From: Actinomycetota bacterium
Lineage (GTDB): Bacteria; Actinomycetota; Actinomycetes; Nanopelagicales; Nanopelagicaceae
NCBI GenBank assembly: GCA_009701575.1
Contig: WLJX01000003.1
Location: forward strand, 1-64,000
DNA length: 64,000 nt
Direction: 5' to 3'
Position numbers and translations under genes: made by a program. The first letter of the stretch is position 1. The number at the start of each line of letters is the position of its first letter. Below the pieces are notes generated by a model. It worked only from the letters and a program-made list of their open reading frames with translations, was not told where the DNA came from and searched no databases. Of this stretch, positions 38,241 to 47,074 are shown one piece after another.

Positions 38241-38257
38241 CTAGGGAAACGCCCTAG
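38241..38257. promoter_or_regulatory. Palindrome between permease and gamma-glutamyl ligase genes
   Basis: CTAGGG-AAACG-CCCTAG is a perfect 6-bp inverted repeat with a 5-base centre, located 51 bases before the GTG of the ligase gene and 117 bases from the permease start. It is a candidate operator for joint control of both genes; no regulator gene is seen nearby. Confidence 0.35.
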
Positions 38258-38307
38258 TAACCTCCCACACAGGTAATTACAGAATCTGGCCAAAAAGGAG
38301 CACGCGC

Positions 38308-39657
38308 GTGAAATTAACCGTTGAGCAACTTCGTAAAGATGTCGAAAGCGGCAAGATCGACACCGTTGTAGTCGGCGCTACCGATATGCAAGGAAGGCTC
38401 CAGGGCAAGCGAATTCATGCCAAGTTCTTTTTAGCTGACACTCTCGCAAATGGAACTGAAGGCTGTAATTATTTATTGGCATCAGATATCGAGATGAACA
38501 CAATTCAAGGTTATGACGTCTCATCTTGGGATACCGGTTATGCCGATATGGCGATGCTTCCAGATTTGAACACTCTGCGCCCGATGCCTTGGCATGAAGG
38601 CACAGTTATGTTGATTGCAGATTTCACAGATCACCACAAACATGGAATCTCAGTTTCACCGCGGACAATTTTGAAGACTCAGTTAGAACGCTTAGATAAA
38701 GCTGGCATGGTCGCTATGTGCGGCACCGAACTTGAGTTCATTGTTTTTAAAGAGACGTTCGAAGAGGCCTGGGACAAGGGATATAACAACTTAACTCCAG
38801 CCAATCAATACAACGTCGACTACTCACTTCTTGGTACTGGCCGCGTTGAGAAACTATTACGCGAAATTAGAAACAATATGGATGAGGCTGGTTTAATTGT
38901 TGAATCTGCAAAAGGTGAGTGCAATTTTGGTCAGCACGAAATTGCCTTCCGCTATGAGGATGCACTTTCAACTTGTGACAATCATGTCATTTACAAAATG
39001 GGCGCTAAGGAGATTGCAGCCAAGCAGGGATGCTCACTTACCTTTATGGCCAAGTTCAATGAGAAAGAAGGCAGCTCTTGCCACATCCACCTATCGTTTC
39101 GCGATAAAAAGGGCGGCGCAGTTCTTGCCGGCGATGCTGGAGACGGCATGTCTAAGCAGGGCCGTTCTTACTTAGCGGGATTACAGAAACATATGAGTGA
39201 ACTTTCACTTTTATTTGCACCAAATATAAATTCATATAAGCGATACCAAGCTGGAACCTTCGCGCCAACGGCCATTAAGTGGGGCCGCGATAACAGAACT
39301 TGTGCACTTCGCTTAGTTGGCGAAGGGCTATCTTTACGCGTAGAAAACCGAGTTCCAGGTGGCGATGTAAATCCATATTTAGCTGTTGCTGGAATGGTTG
39401 CTGCTGGTCTTGATGGCATCGAAAATAACTTGGAGCTGGAACCAATTTTCACTGGAAATGCTTACGCTCTTGAAACAAATCGCGTACCTACTTCGCTAAA
39501 AGAAGCTCGTGACTTATGGGCAAACAGTAAATGGGTCACCAATATATTTGGCGCGGATGTTCAAAAGCACTACACGCATATGGCGGATACCGAATTAGAT
39601 GCCTACTCAAGAGCCGTAACAGATTGGGAGCGTTTCCGTAGTTTCGAACGGATGTAA
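38308..39657 (+). CDS. Glutamine-synthetase-like gamma-glutamyl-amine ligase
   Basis: This GS-family protein (449 aa) has GATDMQGRLQGKRIHA near the N-terminus, the FMAKFNEKEGSSCHIHLSF ATP-binding region and NSYKRYQAGTFAPTAIKWG. It lacks the adenylylation KDLYEL segment of GlnA. In this branch (E. coli PuuA; GlnA3 and GlnA4 in Streptomyces coelicolor) the enzyme attaches glutamate to an amine such as putrescine or ethanolamine rather than to ammonia. The genes around it (permease, aldehyde dehydrogenase, amidotransferases) support this. AAGGAG precedes the GTG start. Which amine is used cannot be decided here. Confidence 0.85.
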   Translation: MKLTVEQLRKDVESGKIDTVVVGATDMQGRLQGKRIHAKFFLADTLANGTEGCNYLLASDIEMNTIQGYDVSSWDTGYADMAMLPDLNTLRPMPWHEGTVMLIADFTDHHKHGISVSPRTILKTQLERLDKAGMVAMCGTELEFIVFKETFEEAWDKGYNNLTPANQYNVDYSLLGTGRVEKLLREIRNNMDEAGLIVESAKGECNFGQHEIAFRYEDALSTCDNHVIYKMGAKEIAAKQGCSLTFMAKFNEKEGSSCHIHLSFRDKKGGAVLAGDAGDGMSKQGRSYLAGLQKHMSELSLLFAPNINSYKRYQAGTFAPTAIKWGRDNRTCALRLVGEGLSLRVENRVPGGDVNPYLAVAGMVAAGLDGIENNLELEPIFTGNAYALETNRVPTSLKEARDLWANSKWVTNIFGADVQKHYTHMADTELDAYSRAVTDWERFRSFERM

Positions 39658-39661
39658 ATAA

Positions 39662-41026
39662 ATGAGCAAATTCACCGTTATAAGTCCGACTACTGAAAAG
39701 CCAGTAAAAGAAATTGAACTCGCAGATCTAGCGGCAACTGACCTAGTAATAGCAAAAACTGAAAAGGCCTTCCAAACTTGGCGCAAAGTTAACCCTGGTG
39801 ATCGCGCGCGATTGTTGCGAAACTTTGCATCAATCGTCGATTCCCATATCGAAGAATTGGCTCAACTTGAAGTATTAAATAGTGGTCACACAATTGGTAA
39901 TGCTCGTTGGGAAGCCGGAAATGTACGTGATGTTTTGAATTATTACAGCGCCGCACCAGAGCGACTTTTTGGAAAACAAATTCCAGTTCCAAATGGAATT
40001 GATATAACTTTCAAAGAACCCCTCGGTGTAATTGGAATTATCGTTCCCTGGAATTTCCCGATGCCAATTGCAGGATGGGGCTTTGGCCCAGCACTTGCCG
40101 CGGGAAATACCGTTGTACTAAAACCTGCCGAGATTACTCCGATGACCGCAATTCGCTTAGGTGAACTTGCAATCGAAGCTGGAATTCCAGAAGGAGTATT
40201 TAACGTTATCCCGGGCAAGGGAAGCATTGTTGGCGAAAGATTTGTGACCAATCCCCTGGTTCGGAAAATAGTATTTACTGGTTCAACAACTGTTGGAAAA
40301 GGAATTATGCGCGGGTGCGCAGACCAAGTTAAACGATTAACACTTGAGCTCGGTGGCAAGAGTGCCAATATCATTTTCGCAGACAGTGATATCCAAAAGG
40401 CTGCAGCAAATGCACCAGGAGCGGTATTTGATAACGCTGGTCAAGATTGTTGCGCCAGATCTCGACTCCTTGTACAACGATCTGTATTCGATAAATTTAT
40501 GTCGGAATTTGAAGTAGCTGTTAAAAAATTCCGCGTAGAGGATCCAGCGCTAGAAACCGCAGAAATGGGTCCGCTGGTTTCTGCCACGCAATTAGCCCGA
40601 GTCAAGGAATATCTGCCGCAAGGTACTCCAATTGCATTCCAGGGAACAAAACCGGAAGGTCCGGGTTATTGGTTTGCGCCAACCGTTCTGCTTCCAAAAG
40701 ATGCTAATGACCGCGCATATCGCGAAGAAATTTTTGGTCCAGTAGTAAGCGTTCTACCTTTTGAAGATGAAGCAGATGCCATTCGAATCGCTAATGATTC
40801 TGATTACGGACTTTCAGGGTCAATCTGGTCTCGTGACATTGGGCGCGCAATTCGCGTTTCACGTGCAGTTGAAGCTGGAAACCTCTCGGTAAACTCAAAC
40901 TCATCAGTTAGATATTGGACCCCATTTGGAGGATATAAACAATCTGGACTTGGTCGAGAGTTAGGACCCGATGCACTTGATGCATTTACTGAAGTTAAAA
41001 ATGTTTTCTTTGACACTCAAGAATAA
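39662..41026 (+). CDS. Aldehyde dehydrogenase
   Basis: This NAD(P)+-dependent enzyme oxidises an aldehyde to an acid. Motifs are IIVPWNFPMPIAGW, FTGSTTVGKGIM, LTLELGGKSANIIF (catalytic Glu) and GQDCCARSR (nucleophilic Cys). The length is 454 aa, slightly short at the N-terminus compared with many ALDHs. In a gamma-glutamyl pathway it would oxidise the gamma-glutamyl aldehyde, as PuuC does. It starts 4 bases after the ligase gene, with no clear ribosome binding site, so coupled translation is likely. Confidence 0.92.
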   Translation: MSKFTVISPTTEKPVKEIELADLAATDLVIAKTEKAFQTWRKVNPGDRARLLRNFASIVDSHIEELAQLEVLNSGHTIGNARWEAGNVRDVLNYYSAAPERLFGKQIPVPNGIDITFKEPLGVIGIIVPWNFPMPIAGWGFGPALAAGNTVVLKPAEITPMTAIRLGELAIEAGIPEGVFNVIPGKGSIVGERFVTNPLVRKIVFTGSTTVGKGIMRGCADQVKRLTLELGGKSANIIFADSDIQKAAANAPGAVFDNAGQDCCARSRLLVQRSVFDKFMSEFEVAVKKFRVEDPALETAEMGPLVSATQLARVKEYLPQGTPIAFQGTKPEGPGYWFAPTVLLPKDANDRAYREEIFGPVVSVLPFEDEADAIRIANDSDYGLSGSIWSRDIGRAIRVSRAVEAGNLSVNSNSSVRYWTPFGGYKQSGLGRELGPDALDAFTEVKNVFFDTQE

Positions 41027-41038
41027 CTAGGAGAATAA

Positions 41039-41809
41039 ATGAAACGGTTACAAGATCGCGTTGCAGTAATTACTGGTGGCGCAAGTGGAATTGGATATGC
41101 GACAGCACAGCGCTTCGCTGAAGAGGGCGCGAAGGTTGTCATAGTCGATCTAAATGAAGAGATTGGCAATAAAGTTGCTAAGGAACTTGGCGGTATTTTC
41201 GTAAAGGCCAACGTCACTTCTGAAGAAGATGTAGCAAGAATGTACAAAGTTGCATTCGATGAATATGGTCGCATCGATATCGCATTTAACAACGCCGGAA
41301 TTTCACCACCAGAAGATGATTCAATCCTTACTACCGGAATCGATGCCTGGCGCTTGGTGCAGGAAGTTAACCTGACCTCCGTTTACCTCTGCTGTAAAGC
41401 AGTGCTTCCTTATATGTTGAAGGCTGGCAAAGGCTCAATCATTAATACCGCATCATTTGTTGCGACAATGGCCTCTGCTACATCACAAATTTCCTACACC
41501 GCATCAAAAGGCGGCGTGCTCGCTATGACGCGCGAACTTGGGGTGCAATTTGCACGGCAAGGTGTTCGCGTAAACGCGCTCTCCCCTGGACCAGTTAATA
41601 CACCGCTGCTTCAAGAGTTATTTGCCAAAGATAAAGAACGTGCTGCTCGTCGTTTAGTTCATATTCCTCTTGGTCGCTTTGCAGAAGCGAGTGAACTAGC
41701 AGCCGCTGTTGCATTCCTTGCATCCGATGACTCGTCATTTATCACTGCCTCAAACTTCTTAGTTGATGGTGGTATCAGCGGCGCTTATGTAACTCCACTA
41801 TCTGAGTAG
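41039..41809 (+). CDS. Short-chain dehydrogenase/reductase
   Basis: This classical SDR (256 aa) has the NAD(P) motif TGGASGIGYATAQ, NNAGIS, and the catalytic SYTASKGG tyrosine-lysine pair. In this operon it could oxidise the alcohol group of a gamma-glutamylated amino alcohol to the aldehyde handled by the preceding gene, which would fit ethanolamine use; that is inference. TAGGAG lies before its ATG. Confidence 0.9.
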   Translation: MKRLQDRVAVITGGASGIGYATAQRFAEEGAKVVIVDLNEEIGNKVAKELGGIFVKANVTSEEDVARMYKVAFDEYGRIDIAFNNAGISPPEDDSILTTGIDAWRLVQEVNLTSVYLCCKAVLPYMLKAGKGSIINTASFVATMASATSQISYTASKGGVLAMTRELGVQFARQGVRVNALSPGPVNTPLLQELFAKDKERAARRLVHIPLGRFAEASELAAAVAFLASDDSSFITASNFLVDGGISGAYVTPLSE

Positions 41810-41821
41810 GCACAATAAAAA

Positions 41822-42559
41822 ATGTGCCGGCTGATGGGTTATGTATCTCCCCGTGAGATAAGTATTGAAGAGATTGCTGGTGCTAGTTTCCAGGAGTTCT
41901 CTGATCTCTCGGAGAAACATCGTGACGGTTGGGGTATTGCCACATCCACAACTGGCAAACCCTCAAATTTAATTGTTGAAACAATTCCAGCTAAAGAAAG
42001 TGCACAATATTCGCACCTGACCAAAGAGGTTTTATCCGATGGCGCGTTGCTTCATCTGCGTTGGGCGACATCAGGTTTAGCGGTTGTAGAAGGAAATACC
42101 CATCCCTTTGAATATGAAAACATTTCCTTTATACATAATGGTGGAATTACACCACTAGATTCGATGGACCAATTCATTGATCCAGAATTGATCAAGCTAA
42201 TGCGCGGGAACACCGATAGTGAGAAGTACTTCTATGTTTTGATTACCGAAATTAAGAAGCTGGGATTAATCGCTGGAATAAGTGCTGGGGTGAAGTTGAT
42301 TAAAGATAACTGCAATTACTCCTCAATAAACGCCATGATTCTAACCTCTGATTTTTATGTAATTATCAATGAGCATAATTATGAGAAGCGGCCTAAGGGT
42401 GAAGCCGAAGATTATTACGATCTTTTTTACCGTAAAGATGAGAACGGAATCTTGGTTGCATCCTCCGGTTGGAATCAAAAGAATTGGAAGAGAATAGAGA
42501 ACCATCAGATTCTCTTAATTGATCGCAAATCACTTAGCCTAGAAGCTCTCAGTATTTAA
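41822..42559 (+). CDS. Class-II glutamine amidotransferase-like hydrolase
   Basis: The N-terminal nucleophile fold is marked by Met-Cys at the start (MCRLMGYVSP; Cys2 becomes the N-terminal residue), then HRDGWGIA and an LLHLRWATSG segment. The length is 245 aa, with no synthetase domain, as in YafJ/EgtC-like proteins. EgtC hydrolyses a gamma-glutamyl amide, so this protein may remove gamma-glutamate from a pathway product. The window thus has two unrelated amidotransferase-type hydrolases in one island. The stop overlaps the converging SDR gene by four bases (TTAA). Confidence 0.82.
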   Translation: MCRLMGYVSPREISIEEIAGASFQEFSDLSEKHRDGWGIATSTTGKPSNLIVETIPAKESAQYSHLTKEVLSDGALLHLRWATSGLAVVEGNTHPFEYENISFIHNGGITPLDSMDQFIDPELIKLMRGNTDSEKYFYVLITEIKKLGLIAGISAGVKLIKDNCNYSSINAMILTSDFYVIINEHNYEKRPKGEAEDYYDLFYRKDENGILVASSGWNQKNWKRIENHQILLIDRKSLSLEALSI

Positions 42560-43386
42560 TCTAAAAAGAAATCGAGCAAGAAATCAGTTGTTCCAGGCTT
42601 AACTGAATACTTCTCAAGATCAGTAATACCTTCAAATGCTAGGACCTCATCGTCTACAAAGAAATTTCCGGTCGTTGTCTTAGCATCTCGATTTAGGATT
42701 ATGTAAGCAGTATCAGAAAGTATTTCGGGCTTACGACAGAAATCAGTATCGACGCCAGGAATCATTTGAAGCGCTGCAGTATCAATTGCCGTTCTGGGCC
42801 AGAGCGCATTTACTGCAATCCCATCGCGTTTAAATTCTTCCGCCATTCCAAGCACACACATACTCATTCCATATTTAGACATCGTGTACGCAACGTGGTT
42901 CTTAAACCATTTCGCTTTCATCGAAAGCGGTGGCGACAAAGTAAGGATGTGCGGATTTCGACCAGCCTTCGCACTATCTCGTAGATGAGGTACAGCTGCT
43001 TGTGAAGTTAAAAATGTTCCCCGAACATTTACATCAAACATCAAATCAAAGCGCTTTGCGGGAGTCTTCTCTGTTGGCGTTAAATTTATTGCACTCGCAT
43101 TGTTGATCAGAATGTCTATACCCCCGAATTGTGCTGCAGCTGTATTTACTGCGGCGGCAATCGCATCTTCGTCACGGATGTCGCATTGGATTGGCAGAGC
43201 GGTGCCACCAGCAGCCTCAATCTCTTTCGCTGCGGAAAAAATTGTTCCTGTAAGTTTTGGATTCTCCTCAGCAGTCTTTGCTGCAATTGCAATGCTTGCA
43301 CCGTCAGCAGCAGCGCGTAATGCAATTGCCAAACCAATTCCGCGAGATCCGCCAGTAATGAATATTCTCTTTCCAGCAAGTGACAT
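42556..43386 (-). CDS. SDR oxidoreductase, HSDL2-like
   Basis: This is a short-chain dehydrogenase of 276 residues with TGGSRGIGLAIALRAA, NNASAI and the catalytic YTMSKYGM. The long AAKTAEENPKLTGTIFSAA loop is typical of the hydroxysteroid dehydrogenase-like 2 group, which acts on fatty acyl or steroid-like substrates. It lies 6 bases downstream of an enoyl-CoA hydratase gene on the same strand, consistent with a role in acyl-CoA metabolism. Confidence 0.88.
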   Translation of the reverse strand: MSLAGKRIFITGGSRGIGLAIALRAAADGASIAIAAKTAEENPKLTGTIFSAAKEIEAAGGTALPIQCDIRDEDAIAAAVNTAAAQFGGIDILINNASAINLTPTEKTPAKRFDLMFDVNVRGTFLTSQAAVPHLRDSAKAGRNPHILTLSPPLSMKAKWFKNHVAYTMSKYGMSMCVLGMAEEFKRDGIAVNALWPRTAIDTAALQMIPGVDTDFCRKPEILSDTAYIILNRDAKTTTGNFFVDDEVLAFEGITDLEKYSVKPGTTDFLLDFFLD

Positions 43387-43392
43387 CTTTAA

Positions 43393-44139
43393 TTACCCCT
43401 TAGTTTTCTTCTCGAGAAATTTCATAAATGCGATTTGTGCTTCATCAGATTCGAGCGCGATTCTAAATAGCTCGCTTTCCGCTTCCATAACCATTGCAAC
43501 TGCTTGATGGTGCCCACTCTTCAAAAGCGCCTTCGTATTAATAACAGCTGTGGGTGGCTGATTTGCAATTACCTCGGCAACTTCTAACGCTTTTTCAAGC
43601 GGGTCGGAAACAATCTCATTTACCAATCGCATCTCGTGTGCTTCGGTTCCAGAAAAGTCACGACCAGTCAAGAAAATTTCCGAAGCGATTGCATGTCCAA
43701 CAAGACGTGGAAACAAAATCGAAGAACCGGCTTCAGGGACTAGGCCGAGTGAAACAAAGGGCATAGATAACTTTGCATCCGCTGTTGCGTAAACCAGATC
43801 GCAATGCATCAACATTGTGGTTCCGATGCCGACGGCATTCCCATGAACAGCCGCAATTAGTGGTTTAGGAAAATCATGAAGCACTGATAAGAATTGCATA
43901 ACGGGTGAATCGGGTCCGGTCGGTGGGGTTTTCAAGAAATCCATAATGTCGTTCCCGCCAGTAAATGCGGTGCCAGCTCCTGTAATTACAACAACTCTGA
44001 TGTCGAAATCATCTTTTGCTTCACCGAGCGCCTTCGAAAGGTCGGAATACATCCCAGGAGTGAGCGCATTCTTCTTCTCTGGACGATCTAAGGTCAGTAT
44101 TAAGACCTGTCCCTTTTTACTTGTTGCGATGTTTCCCAT
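43393..44139 (-). CDS. Enoyl-CoA hydratase/isomerase family protein
   Basis: This crotonase-fold enzyme (248 aa) has FTGGNDIMDF (oxyanion hole), AAVHGNAVGIGTTMLMHCD (second oxyanion glycine) and MPFVSLGLVPEAGSS, where a glutamate is close to the usual catalytic place. The reaction may be hydration or isomerisation. It heads a two-gene operon with the SDR. The start is supported by TAAACT 6 bases upstream. Confidence 0.9.
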   Translation of the reverse strand: MGNIATSKKGQVLILTLDRPEKKNALTPGMYSDLSKALGEAKDDFDIRVVVITGAGTAFTGGNDIMDFLKTPPTGPDSPVMQFLSVLHDFPKPLIAAVHGNAVGIGTTMLMHCDLVYATADAKLSMPFVSLGLVPEAGSSILFPRLVGHAIASEIFLTGRDFSGTEAHEMRLVNEIVSDPLEKALEVAEVIANQPPTAVINTKALLKSGHHQAVAMVMEAESELFRIALESDEAQIAFMKFLEKKTKG

Positions 44140-44145
44140 TGGCTG

Positions 44146-44151
44146 AGTTTA
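44146..44151 (-). promoter_or_regulatory. Leaderless -10 element of the enoyl-CoA hydratase operon
   Basis: TAAACT on the minus strand lies 6 bases before the ATG ending at 44139. Confidence 0.5.
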
Positions 44152-44215
44152 TGGTGGAGAATAGGGAAAGCAAAGATTTGAATCAAAAGTCGGAGAGGAC
44201 TTCGGGGGCCTAACT

Positions 44216-44530
44216 ATGGATATCAGAATAATGACTCGTGAATTAACTCCCTTTGAACATTTAGTTGCCCAGCATCTATGCGATGGACTTTCAAATGCCG
44301 CAGTCGCTCGAGCAACAGCACATAGCGAAAAAGTTATCGAAAATACTGTATCTAGAATGGCTCGGGCATTTGGAATCAAATCTGATGGTGACACAAATAT
44401 TCGCGTACTACTCGCATTGGCGTATAGAACTCATTTCGGTGATGGCTCTTTTGATAAGTTAAATATTGATTGTTCACATAGCAAAGTTGGACCAGACGGT
44501 AAGTCATATTGCGATAAGCACATTGATTAA
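44216..44530 (+). CDS. Small LuxR-type HTH protein with a C/H tail
   Basis: This 104-residue protein is little more than a LuxR-type helix-turn-helix (about 8-72), with LTPFEHLVAQHLCDGLSNAA and VIENTVSRMARAFGI resembling the recognition region. There is no receiver or sensor domain. The C-terminal tail has C86-x-H88 and C99-x-x-H102, a spacing that could bind a metal ion. It may act as a free DNA-binding switch or metal-responsive regulator; this is inference. GGGGG lies 10 bases before the ATG. Confidence 0.75.
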   Translation: MDIRIMTRELTPFEHLVAQHLCDGLSNAAVARATAHSEKVIENTVSRMARAFGIKSDGDTNIRVLLALAYRTHFGDGSFDKLNIDCSHSKVGPDGKSYCDKHID

Positions 44531-44562
44531 TAACTCGAACCAAAACCTCTTTTAATTTCCAA

Positions 44563-44607
44563 GGGCTAGCACTCACTTAATTTACTTTGGGGCTAGCACT
44601 TGCCCTT
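44563..44607 (+). repeat. Two direct repeats GGGCTAGCACT upstream of a membrane protein gene
   Basis: GGGCTAGCACT occurs at 44563-44573 and 44590-44600, 27 bases apart. AAGGGC (44561-44566) can also pair with GCCCTT (44602-44607), followed by TTC, so the region might be a weak terminator for the LuxR-type gene or an operator for the next gene. Confidence 0.4.
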
Positions 44608-44707
44608 TTCATCTCTGTTATCGCTTCGATACTCCAAACTAATGACGATGTGAAACTCCTCCAGGTTTTATATCTAAATATTCCGGAGAGCACAGAAAGA
44701 GAATAAA

Positions 44708-45289
44708 ATGAATAGAAAATCGTTTGACAAAATCGCTAGCGTAATTGGACTGCTGCTTGCAGGCTTCCTGATAATTCTTGGCGGTATTCTGCAATACGGC
44801 GGCAACTTTGCTGCAGATCAAGTGGCGGCTCAATTAGAACCACAGGCGATTACAATTCCAGCAGAGAACGGCGACCCTGAAGTAACTGCTGATGTTAAGA
44901 AATTTTTTGCAGATAATGCAAATAAGGTTATGACAACAGGTAAGCAAGCACAGATGTATGCCGATCACTACATCGGTTTCCATATGGCAGAAATGCCTAC
45001 ATATGCCGCAGCATCAAATGCGAACCGTGCCGCAGCAGGCGCGCTAGCAGCTGATCCAGCTAACGCTGAATTACAAGCAAAATCCAAGCAGGCTTCGGGA
45101 ACTGTCGAAACTGTTTTCAAGGGACAAGCACTTCGCGGAATGCTTCTTAACGCTTACGCCTTCGGAATGCTCGGTGACATTGCAATAGTTGCAAGCTATG
45201 TAACTTTCGCTGGTGGCTTGATTTTCTTAATCTTGGCGCTACTTGGTTTCGCTCATCTTCGTAGAGTTGATACTGACTCAGTTATCTAA
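44708..45289 (+). CDS. Unknown membrane protein with two helices
   Basis: I do not recognise this 193-residue protein. It has one helix at the N-terminus (about 11-33), a polar region of about 115 residues rich in Ala, Asn and Lys, probably outside the membrane, and a strongly hydrophobic end (about 157-184) followed by LRRVDTDSVI. The AEMPTYAAASNANRAAAGA stretch is likely helical. An AAAGAG-type site precedes the ATG. A clear terminator follows, so it is probably its own transcription unit. Confidence 0.7.
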   Translation: MNRKSFDKIASVIGLLLAGFLIILGGILQYGGNFAADQVAAQLEPQAITIPAENGDPEVTADVKKFFADNANKVMTTGKQAQMYADHYIGFHMAEMPTYAAASNANRAAAGALAADPANAELQAKSKQASGTVETVFKGQALRGMLLNAYAFGMLGDIAIVASYVTFAGGLIFLILALLGFAHLRRVDTDSVI

Positions 45290-45332
45290 AGCAAACTAGA
45301 AACCAAACAGAGACCTCATCTCTCCGTGAGGG

Positions 45333-45366
45333 AAGGCCCCCAACTCGAAAGAGCTAGGGGCCTTTT
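45333..45366. terminator. Intrinsic terminator between the membrane protein gene and ino1
   Basis: AAGGCCCC (45333-45340) pairs with GGGGCCTT (45357-45364), with an inner CTC-GAAA-GAG mini-stem, followed by a T-run (45363-45366). It lies between two converging genes; T-runs on the minus strand are less clear. Confidence 0.8.
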
Positions 45367-45390
45367 AGATGCTATTTATGCTTTCGAAAT

Positions 45391-46485
45391 TTAACGGTCT
45401 ATCGATCCACTAATGAATTCTGCAACCCGATTTTGAGCCTGCTCATCGGTGTATTGAATAGGTGGAGACTTCATGAAGTAACTCGAAGGCGAGAGCAATG
45501 GGCCACCGATCCCGCGATCGAGCGCTATTTTTGCGCAACGTAGCGCATCAATGATTACTCCGGCAGAGTTTGGTGAATCCCAAACTTCAAGTTTGTATTC
45601 CAAGTTCAGTGGAACATCACCGAATGCTCGACCTTCAAGCCTTACATAGGCCCACTTGCGATCATCTAGCCAAGGGATGTAATCAGATGGCCCAATGTGA
45701 ACATTCTTGGCGCCAAGATCATGGTCCAGTTGTGATGTAACTGATTGAGTTTTAGAGATTTTCTTAGACTCTAATCGATCTCGTTCGAGCATGTTCTTGA
45801 AGTCCATATTGCCACCTACGTTTAATTGATAGGTGCGGTCTAAGTGCACGCCGCGATCTTGAAACAATTTCGCCATTATTCGGTGGGTTATGGTCGCGCC
45901 AACTTGAGATTTAATGTCATCGCCAACAATTGGAATTCCAGCCTTCGTGAACTTTTCAGCCCAGATTGGATCTGATCCAATAAATACTGGAAGTGCGTTC
46001 ACGAATGCGACCCCGGCATCAATTGCGCATTGCGCATAAAATTTAGCTGCTGCTTCTGAACCCACAGGCAAGTAACAGATAAGTACATCTACCTTTTCGG
46101 CCTTCAGATTCGCAACTATATCTACTGGAGTCTCTGTTGACTCTGTGATTGTCTCTTTGTAATAACGCCCTAAACCATCAAGGGTATGACCGCGTTGAAC
46201 ATTAATTCCAGTTTTTTCAACTGTTGCAAACTTGATCGTATTATTCTCACTCGCCCAAATAGCATCAGCAAGATCAAGTCCGACCTTCTTCGAATCAACA
46301 TCATAAGCAGCGACAAATTTGACGCTATTAATGTGATACCCGCCAAGTACGGCATGCATAAGTCCAGGAATTTCTACATCCGCCGACGCATCCTTGTAAT
46401 AGGTAACGCCTTGTATAAGTGAGTTTGCGCAGTTTCCTACGCCAACAATTGCAACTCTAATCTCTTTACTTGTTGAGCTATTCAA
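45391..46485 (-). CDS. ino1: Inositol-3-phosphate synthase
   Basis: Ino1 turns glucose 6-phosphate into inositol 3-phosphate using NAD+, giving the head group of phosphatidylinositol and of mycothiol-type thiols. The 364-residue protein matches the actinobacterial form: [17 protein letters not shown] (NAD-binding), [33 protein letters not shown] and [11 protein letters not shown]. It starts directly after the padR stop on the same strand. The pimB gene 8 kb away would use phosphatidylinositol mannosides built from its product. Confidence 0.94.
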   Translation of the reverse strand: MNSSTSKEIRVAIVGVGNCANSLIQGVTYYKDASADVEIPGLMHAVLGGYHINSVKFVAAYDVDSKKVGLDLADAIWASENNTIKFATVEKTGINVQRGHTLDGLGRYYKETITESTETPVDIVANLKAEKVDVLICYLPVGSEAAAKFYAQCAIDAGVAFVNALPVFIGSDPIWAEKFTKAGIPIVGDDIKSQVGATITHRIMAKLFQDRGVHLDRTYQLNVGGNMDFKNMLERDRLESKKISKTQSVTSQLDHDLGAKNVHIGPSDYIPWLDDRKWAYVRLEGRAFGDVPLNLEYKLEVWDSPNSAGVIIDALRCAKIALDRGIGGPLLSPSSYFMKSPPIQYTDEQAQNRVAEFISGSIDR

Positions 46486-47043
46486 TTAAGTTTCCTTTTC
46501 GTTTTTTGTCATCTCTTCCAACCAAGAGATTTCTCGTTCAATAGATTCCAATGAATGCCGACGCCATTCGGTTAAATACTTATCTGAACCCTCTGAAGTT
46601 TGAGCAGCGTTGGAGATTTCACTCCGGAGAATTGCTGCTTTTTCTAGGAGACGTCTGTGTCTGCCTTCAAGAATTTGGACCCGATTTGTTGGTGGCGTTG
46701 GACTAAAAAATGCAAAGCGAACTTCAAAATTCTCATCATCCCAATCCTCTGGACCTGAACCTCCAGCAAGTTCGCTAAATCGTTTCCTGCCATTTTTTGT
46801 GATGGCATAGACGATTCGCGAGCGCCGAGATTTTGGAGTTGCCAGAGAGGTCGTGCTCTTAGATTCCTCGATTAGTCCAGCTTCCAACATACGACGAAGT
46901 TGGGGATAGAGGACAGAGAAAGAGAGCGCTCGAAAAGGACCATATGTAGCGATGAGACGTTTGCGAAGTTCATAACCATGCAAACTCCCCTGACTTAGCA
47001 AGCCAAGTAGAGCGAATTCGAGAGCTTCAATTCGTGAGCGCAT
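46486..47043 (-). CDS. PadR-family transcriptional regulator
   Basis: The N-terminal winged helix is typical: EFALLGLLSQGSLHGYELRKRL, followed by LYPQLRRMLEAGLIEES and a wing with basic residues. The C-terminal region (about 100-185) is a helical dimerisation domain. The length is 185 aa. It is co-transcribed with ino1, as in M. tuberculosis (Rv0047c and Rv0046c). It probably controls its own operon through the TATATC-rich repeats just upstream. Confidence 0.92.
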   Translation of the reverse strand: MRSRIEALEFALLGLLSQGSLHGYELRKRLIATYGPFRALSFSVLYPQLRRMLEAGLIEESKSTTSLATPKSRRSRIVYAITKNGRKRFSELAGGSGPEDWDDENFEVRFAFFSPTPPTNRVQILEGRHRRLLEKAAILRSEISNAAQTSEGSDKYLTEWRRHSLESIEREISWLEEMTKNEKET

Positions 47044-47074
47044 GATTTCATCCCTTTCCTGGATCGCTTTGGGG

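Noticed and set aside
44561..44607. CIRCE (HrcA) element
   Set aside because: TAGCACT occurs as a direct repeat, not as the TTAGCACTC/GAGTGCTAA inverted repeat, and no heat-shock gene follows.
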